From Zeugodacus cucurbitae (Eukaryota; Arthropoda; Insecta; Diptera; Tephritidae): DNA of 64,000 bases. The translations under genes were made by a program, and so were the position numbers. A model generated the notes under the pieces. It was not told where the DNA came from. It was given only the letters and a program-made list of their open reading frames with translations, and ran no database searches. The DNA lies in assembly GCF_028554725.1 (NCBI RefSeq), contig NC_071667.1, forward strand, positions 86,156,001 to 86,220,000, given 5' to 3'. Below are positions 41,401 to 50,400 of this stretch, one piece after another (the stretch's first letter is position 1; each line of letters opens with the position of its first letter).

Positions 41401-44400
41401 CTGCAACTATTTCCTAAATAAATTGTTTAATTTATGGCTAAATATGTGTGCCGAAAGTGGCGTGATGGTGACTTGTGTTGTATGAACAATTTCATTGAAT
41501 TTAGAGCGCGGCAAACGCATTTCCTATTAAGATAACTTATCGCAATTTTTTTTTCTATTTGGAATGACCGAAATTATATTTTAGCACAATTGGTCCTTGA
41601 AATAAACCAATTTAATGGAAGCAGCAAATTAATCGCATATTTTGTGTCCGCCTGAATACATTGCGAATATACTCGCACAATACTCGAAACAATTCGTACA
41701 CTTGTTTGTATCGCAAATGAAATTACGCCAATCGCAGCGGAAAGCCAAAGTGAAATATGGTCGGATGTATGGCTTAAACAATTAATTTGTAAAAATTCAA
41801 TAATATATCGGCTCATTCATGGCGGCAAATCCACTGCGCGCAGCGTTGCTTAAATATTTATCTATATGGCCGCGTAATTAATATCGCTCATACGCAATGT
41901 ATTCCCCACAGACGAAATCGAAGTGTACAAAGTCCATCAATAATTCGCACGGTCATATTACAATTTTCATAATTTCGCATTTTATTGAAAGTGCCCGCAC
42001 AGTGAGAGAGATACACACACACACACACACATGCGCAAAATAAAGGAAATAAATAAATGTTTTCAAAATGGCGCAGTGTTCGCATTTAATTAATGGGCAT
42101 TATTGGGAAATCCCATAGCGATAAATAAACACAAAATATAATTTTCATTTTTGCTTATTGAACAATTTGTGTATCATATAAACCATTTAAAGAGGAGGGC
42201 ACAAGGCACAAGCAATTAATATAAATCTTAGAAAACTATTTCGAATCCTTGGAAATCCTGAAAACTAATTGCGGCGTTTTAAAATCAAGTTTGGTGCAAT
42301 AGAGGGCATTTACTGAAGATTAGTTTCTGCATGAACTTTCCCTCCCCTATTCTCCTTCAAAATCATATACCACAAATATCATAAATCTCGTACTATAATT
42401 ACACCCTACTAACCGACCATTATCCACCTGAGCAGTAGTTCAAGCTCAAAGAGAACTGTGTGCCTCGCTATCAGCATCTAGAATGCTAGCAAGCTCTCGA
42501 GTGCCCTCAGGTACTTGTAAGCATATGCTAAGCACTGGCATTGTGCTCGTGCAGGGAGTGCTTCGCTTGTGAGGGCGGTTGCGTTTATCGCTTAGTCATT
42601 GTGATAAGGTCCGTCCTACGAGTCCACTTACGTTAATGAGCTGTGGCCTAGCCCCAAACACACGCCAGTGCAGCCGAGTGTATGCAATACACGCGTGTGT
42701 GTCCATGCAATCACCGTGAAAGCTTGCCAGACTGCACTTTTAGTGATTGAAATTGATTCCGTTGCACAAAATACAAACGAAAAGTTGCAGCGAATTGCAA
42801 GCCACTGTGTTAATGACAGTCATTAAATGGGTGTGTGTGTGCTCGCTTATGCGCCTCGGCTGCGTTGCACTATTTCCCGTTATGATTATTGTGGGTTAGC
42901 AAATCAGAAACTCTGTGCAAATGAATGAAATGAATTCACTGCGACAAAACAAATGGCAAACAAACGGAAGGCAATGTGCGCCAACAGTAACAGACTTATG
43001 AGCAGATAAGCTGTTGAAAACAACAAAAACATAATAAAAATGGCTGACATACAAGCGTTAATGGCACACATTACACACACATACGAAAACAAATATATGC
43101 GCCGGTATACATGTATGGTTGTGTGTGTCTCTCTGTCCAACAGAGCAAATTAGGATTAAAAGCCTCAAAATTATGGCAACATCTGTCACAGCGTTTACAG
43201 TTATAATTGTTTTTAAAATGTTTTCCAGACTCTTCGCACACAACGCACTCTTTCCACTTGCCAGCCCGCGATGCCACCAACTCTCCCCACTTTCGGAATG
43301 CCCAGCGAGCGCTTGCGTGAACAGACGAGCGTCCGCCATGTGCAATTATGTGCTTAAACGTGTAAGTACGGACGGACATTATGTTGTTTGAAAATGTGAA
43401 AAATGATTTACTTTCCAGCACAAAGCAATCACGAGAAAAATTATTGCAAAACTACACTCAAACGCTATTACGTCATGTCAACGATGTGTTGCAGCAATTA
43501 AAAGTTTGCCTTTGTGAAGAGCAGCTGCCGCACTGGCTCCAGCCAAGCACATGCTCGTGTGTAACAACACATGTGGGCATATAATATATAGTTTAATATA
43601 GTATAGTAGATGTGCAGCCATGCAGTGCCCTCGGACCACGTGCAACGGAGCGCACAACTAAATTAAAGTTTTAAGTGCAGTTTGTGTGGGAAAAAAATTT
43701 AATTGGGTTTGCGCGCGGCACTCTCGCACACTCTCACACACACCATGACAGACAGCACATTTTACATTGAACTGAAATTCCTACCACTGTCACTACTCAC
43801 TTCGGATCTGTTTTAGTCAGGTACTCTTCTCCAGGTTGGTGCTTGTGACAGCACTAAAAACATCGCTTCATAGTTCGTTTGCTGAAAATGCTTTTGTAAC
43901 TGTAAGAATTATTAAAATCTTTTTTTATTAATTTTTGCTAATTTTAAGCGGATTACTTCCGTGCAACCGTTTGAGCCTTTTTTTAAGAATTTACTGATTG
44001 TTTTTTTCATTTCATTACCAAGTTCTAACTTTTCTTTTCTCCAATGATATATTATATTATATACAGATTTCCAAAATTTTTACTAATTTTTTTATATTTC
44101 TGTATATTTGTCTTTTTTAGTCTTATGACCGTTCAATGAAGTCGATGGATATGTCAGATGTCATGGTGTAGAGAACGAGCTTTAAATAATTGTGACATCT
44201 ATGAGGCCTAGAGACCTTCGTCTCCAACCTTTGTCGGATTTAAGAACCAGAAATTCTTCACTATTTCGCCGTTTACGTTTAATTACACTCTTCTCAACAG
44301 ATGCGTCTACGCACTCAAGTACATACATATGTAAAATAAGTAAGAATAATAAAAGGCAAATGAGCTCATCCGGGTGCACGCTTGTGTGACACATTATCCA

Positions 44401-47400
44401 CCGGCATGACTTTAAATTCCCTTTGCCATGTCACTTGTGAAAACTTCCAGTGACAGAACTAAAACACCGAAAAAGGTAACTTCCACATGCATATATGTTC
44501 ACCACAGGCCACTGAAGGAAGGAAAAATAATATTATATTACTCTGTGAGTGAGTGCTCGCGTGTGTGTGTGAGCAACAGCATAAAAACCGCTGCAAACTG
44601 AGTGCAATTCGGGCAAAGTGAAAAAATACGAAGGATACGAGTTATAAAAAGTATAAAGAAACTTTTTTACGCGCGTAAAACATTTTTATTCCCTCCTCAT
44701 GTGTGTATGTATGTGTATGCCTTACGTAAGAGTAATTGAAGCATATAAAATATTGTCGCAATAAATTCAGGCATTCAAAAGTGTTTAATCGACTGGGCGT
44801 TGCCTATTTTGATTTACTGCTGGATACGAAAAATGTAGAAATGTAGAAAAATACGCTGATAATTTGGCATATGAGAGTTTCTCATGTTTATAAACATTCA
44901 AGAGATGCTACATGGAGGCATGTGTATCATATATTGACTCAGGTGTCAACACATCCACACCAAATATGTTCTACACATTAGCAATATTTAATAATATTTA
45001 GTTAGATATAAACAATAATTGATTTTTTTAGCAGAAAAATATAAAAGTCTCTATTTGAACTAACTGTTGTTGATGTTGCTGGAACTATTTTTATTCACTC
45101 ATAATCATGTCTTTAGCAATGTGGCCTCGTCTGCAATGGTTAGGCATTACACACTCCACCACACCTAACCATCATCTTATATTTATAAAGATTTACAGAA
45201 ATTCTCCCTAAACTTTCGCGAGCTGTTAAAGCTGAATTTATTTGTATTTTAGTTCTACTGATTTGATTTGTGCGATTTCGCAAAGTTTGCAATATTTTCC
45301 ACCCTGCGCACAATGCGAAAAATAATTTATCGAATAGCAATACCTCAATGATGATAAATGAGTACAATGGAGTCACGCTGGCTCGTTACACACGAGTATA
45401 CTGAAATGTTTTCCTTTCTTTACAACTTCAACCACAACCGGATACGGAAGCCATGCGCATCCGGTTGAGAGATAAAAATGTTTCTAAACATTACCGTTAT
45501 TAAATAATTGAATAGATGACACATCGGGGGCTTAACCTTGAACTGGCATAAATTTAGTCCCAATTTGGTTTTATTACAACTTGATGTCCATAAGTGTACA
45601 CATAAATTGTAGTGGGTGCAGCGAGTGGCAGTCAAAGATCGACTCGTATGTGTATCTGGGTACTTTCTACAAAAATCCAGGCCAATTGGTATGGTTCTCT
45701 TATCCATTTAAAGCAATGCTTAAATATGGAAATGAATATTGCCCTTTTGCCAATTTTTCATGTGATTGGAAGTGGAAATGTTGTCATATTTTTGGTGAAA
45801 CCACGATCGTTGATTAAAGCCTTTGAAAGTCTAAATGTTTCGAGCTTTTAAGTTTTACTTCGACATTCTCTTCAATTAGAGGATTTAATTTCCGTTATTT
45901 GGCTTAGATAGATCGCTATTTGAAGTGGATCTAGAGTTGTCAATATACTTTGCTGCTGCATAAACTCTTGTATTCAAATAGTAAAAAAGCCTTCTGCCAA
46001 GTATATAAATGCCAAGTAGATAAAAGTTTCTGTCCTTATGTTATACACAATGTCAGTAATAACAACAAAAGTGAATTGTCGTCTTTGGAAAAGTACGAGT
46101 TCGCTATAATCTACCGTTATTACTTACTGCCATCAATACTATATATAGAATGTATTGCAATAACAACTTAGCAAGCCAAATAGGCGCAGACAATTATGTA
46201 ATTGCAAGTATATTTTCGCTTTCTCGCAATGCACACAAGCTCCTCAATTGAGCCAAGAAAGCGTACCTTTACACAATAAATATTTATTAAAGCTTAAGCG
46301 TCACAAATGCGAGTACTCTGTGTACAATGCGTGCTTTTAATGAACTTGTTTACTGGGTAACGTAAGTGTGTTGCAATGCGTGCGTGCACTTGTGGCTTGT
46401 GGCATGGCGTCTGTTTCCCAATGAATGATAATGTTTACTTTCACTTGTCGCCGAACAAACATATGTGTGTCCACTTTGGCAAATAAACGAGCAGGTAATT
46501 GTGTTCGCCAACAAAAGCCACAAGCCGTCATTCCTTACGTAAATAAATAACGGAATATAAATAAAATATAAGTGGATTTGGCATGACAGAGCCGACCAAT
46601 CGAGGACGTGTTTATGACTGCAATTCCAGGCCTAGACGACAACGACCAGAGCAACACGAGTGACATGAACTTCGTCACAAATGCGTTAGGTGGGTAGGGG
46701 TGTGTGTGTGGGTGATGGCATACATATGTAAGTTCATTTATTGTATTTATATGGCGTAAGGCATCCACTTGCTGGTACTGTTTGTTGGAATTGCTGCGGA
46801 TTATCCTTTAGTCAAACCGAAACTAAATTATTAGCGTCGCATTGTGAGTACACGCAAACGACATCGAACATTGCGTAGCATAGATATACATATATGTGCG
46901 TTAATTTGTTTAAGCGAAGTTTGCAACAAGTTCAAAGTATGCCCCTGACCGCTGCCTTGCGGCACGTTCAACGTCACTGTGCTTTGATATATTGATGTTA
47001 CTTATACGCAGTGTACTCCACCTTTGTTATAGGTACTTAGATATGTATGTTTATGTCAACTTATGTTTATTCGCTTTCATAATCATCTCAACTTCATGCC
47101 CCATTGATCATTGTTGTGAGTCTGTTTTGTATTTAATATCGAATTGATTCATTGTTGTTATAGCGAAGTTTCAACGATTTTCATATAATGAAATTTTGCT
47201 GATTTTTTCCTAGTTTTTTTCTGATTTTGGTTATTGCACTTATTAAATTTTCCAACTTGCTTTCAGTGACGCAAGAGTCGACTTCATTAACTAATTGCAT
47301 TCCAATTCAATATTCATAAAAATCTCTTCCCTCTCACCTCATCTCATCTTTGCTAATTATGTATTTCACTTATTTGGGAATTGAATCTACAAGTTCTAAA

Positions 47401-50400
47401 AGTTTTGTTTGACCATAATAATATATGCGTCGTTGATATCTGAATACTTTTAATGGACACTGCGTTTTAATAGGTAGCAAGAAAAACTTTCTAAAACTTT
47501 GTTGCTATTCCACACCTCAAATTTACTTGAGTGTGAAGATAAGCGACGAGTTTTATTTATGAATTCTATCAACTTACTCTTCTTCTTTTTCGTCCATATT
47601 TATTAACTAATATCAATCGTCTTTTATGATTTTCGCAATTATTGTGCGAATATAAATTGTATCATGAATATATTCTAAGAACTTAGGCGGCTACTGTTAT
47701 GCACACATACATATATTACAAATAGAGAAAAAATGTACATGAAACTACGAATCGATTTCAATTTCTGCTGATAAGTTGCGAATTTCGTCTTGTCACAGAG
47801 TAAGCTTGTCGGCAGATGAACCAAATATTGCTGAATTTATGGAAAATTGTGATAAATTATGCAGAAATCATGTAGAAGCCGAAAAGCAATTGCGCCTACG
47901 CAGTCGAATACTTTCAGCTGGTCAACTTGTACACAAATAACTCAGACTCAAAACGCCTCTATGTACTATATTACAACTCAATATTGCGAATGTTTAACAC
48001 ATGTGAAGGAGACTACTTCAAGTCGAGTGTGTGTACGGCGTCAATGACTTTCCAAAATGTAATAAGCGAATATTTGGCCAGATTCATTATTCATTGTTAC
48101 ACCACTTGAGTGTATATGAATGCATATTTGCACGAAGATTACATGAAGAATGACAATTTTCATCACTCCCCGATTGAGTGCTCTTAACAATCTAACATGT
48201 GCAGATAAATTTTAGTCTCGAAAAGATATTGGTACATCTACGTGGTGTGAAATTCCATTCAAATACCGGCCAGACGGGAAAAATGCACAAAGAAAAGTCA
48301 CTGCGATGTGACAGCCGTCTGGGCCATATGGCATACATAAATGACAAAAACAGCTATAGCAATAACGGTTAATCTGCCAAAGACAGAGAGAAACAACTCC
48401 AGCTCTTAATACTTTCCACATGCGTACCAAAATGTTTATGAATATCAGTACTATCGACAGTTTAAGTCAAATGTTTTGGATAAATTAAATTGTATTCAAT
48501 CGGTTAGAATAAATTGTTAAGTAACCAGTAAAATCACCTATAGGTAGACTTCTCATAAGATCGTGAATACTGGTTACACACTGATTTTATACTTAGTTTG
48601 TCGTATTTTTTTATTTGGATTTATTTACTCTCTACAAGCCTATTTTAACGCGATCTGGTCTAACTAGATACCCTCGTTCTAGACTAGTATGGCACTAGCA
48701 GATCATCCATAATAAGGTGTTCGATAAACTTTTTTAATTTATGGATAAAACGAAATTATAAGAAGAAAAGCAAAATGTTACGAAAAGCAAGTGTTTTTAT
48801 TTTTGAAATATAAAAAGAAAGTCTTAAAATAGACTGAAAAATCCTTGAAACTCCCATCTACCACTTTTTGACGCTTTTTTGAGTTTCTCATTCATACTTT
48901 CATAAATGTAGGACACTCTTTAGTTGCAAGTGTCACAAAACACCACCTCAATCACATAAGAGTAGCGAAAGAAAAGCAAGCGAAATGTACTTACTTTATT
49001 TGGTCCCATATTTCTTCGCCGAAGTTCTTCAGCACCAGCAGCTCCAAGGCGTAATTAACGAATCCATACTGAAAAGTAGGGGAAAATACAAAATTATTTT
49101 TAATAAGGCACTAGAAGAGAGGGGCTCTTAAGGCTCAAATAACTGTGGAATGAAAACACTAGGCAAAATAAAAAAGTTTGAAGAATTTCGAATTCTTTAA
49201 CTATGGTGGGTCTCGCATTGCCGTGCGGCGGTTGCAAAGAGTGGTGGTCTACCCAGAGTGTCTGTGCCAAATTAATTAATTTATCAAAAGTGTGAATGCG
49301 AAACGAATGCAAAGAGAACTGAATCTGAATGGAGAATTTTAAAAGCATATAATTATGTGCACACACACACACACAAACGCAAAACCAGCAAAAGAAGCTT
49401 CGCATAAAAACTGTTACTGCCGAGGCGAGCGATTCAAATGCGAGTAAACACAGCGCTAGCAGCGACAGCTGGCATCAACTAAGCGGCATGGAATCGAATG
49501 TGGCAGCTGCTACAATTTTTATTTCCTCTTATGACTTTCACCATTCGGCATCATATTTCACTTAACTGTTGTATAATTTGCTTTATCCAACATTATTGCA
49601 TTTGCGTTATTTCGAGCTTCACTTAAGAAGAAGCCACCCCGCATCTTCTCCCCTTCAGATCAGTACATACATTCAGGACATACTTGACCCTTTGTATTTC
49701 TGGACATCCAACTGTAAGAATCTCGAGAGTGTGATACTTCTGTTGCAGCGATGCCACGGCATGGTGAGCGGCGGGCTTATGGAAAGCACTCAAATGAAAA
49801 GAGTTTGCTTTCAATTTAACCTTGCAAGGGATTTTTTAGAGGTGAGAAGTGAAAAGCCTCCACAGATGTTGCACAGTTAGATGAAAGCATTACGATTACC
49901 GTTTCTATTCACTGCTACTAATATAAGTAATTATTCTAAATGTGAGCGATAAGCGTGCTCTTTCGCTGTGTTTATGTAAATAACAAAGGGATTAAATTTT
50001 TACTACCTCACTTTATTACTGAGACTGACTGAGCTACTTTACTTTATTATTATAACTGAATACAAAAGGTACATGAACTAGTCTGTTACTCAAGGCGTGT
50101 TTATAAACTATGCTTTACTAATTAAAGACAGACTTATGGCTTATTCTTCTAGTGAAATATTGGTGGTGGTGGTTAAGGGTTGCCATATGAGATGTGAGGG
50201 TAGTCCGATTTTTCATTTTTACCTTAGATTTGCATAGTTACTTCAAATATGTAGTTAATATTACACTTGTATTGGTCTACAACTTTGCTTCCCCCGTTTT
50301 CCAATAGATGTCTCTAGGGTCAAGCACTGGTTGATTAAATCGATCAAATCGTTTTATATCGATCTTGGACATTTGTGTCAACATTAAGCCAACAAAATAT

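Larger units (their letters stand above)
17477..48994 (-). other. Gycbeta100B: Gycbeta100B intron 2 (31.5 kb)
   Basis: This very long intron lies between exon 2 (residues 2-26) and exon 3. It contains a Tc1-like element (38863-40154), simple repeats (listed separately), a 15-base-arm hairpin at 37982-38020 and several short unrecognised open frames. Longer frames such as 28032-28739 are driven by triplet repeats and were not accepted. I saw no tRNA or other structured RNA, but did not do an exhaustive search. Large early introns in fly signalling genes often carry enhancers or alternative promoters; that is inference here. Confidence 0.85.
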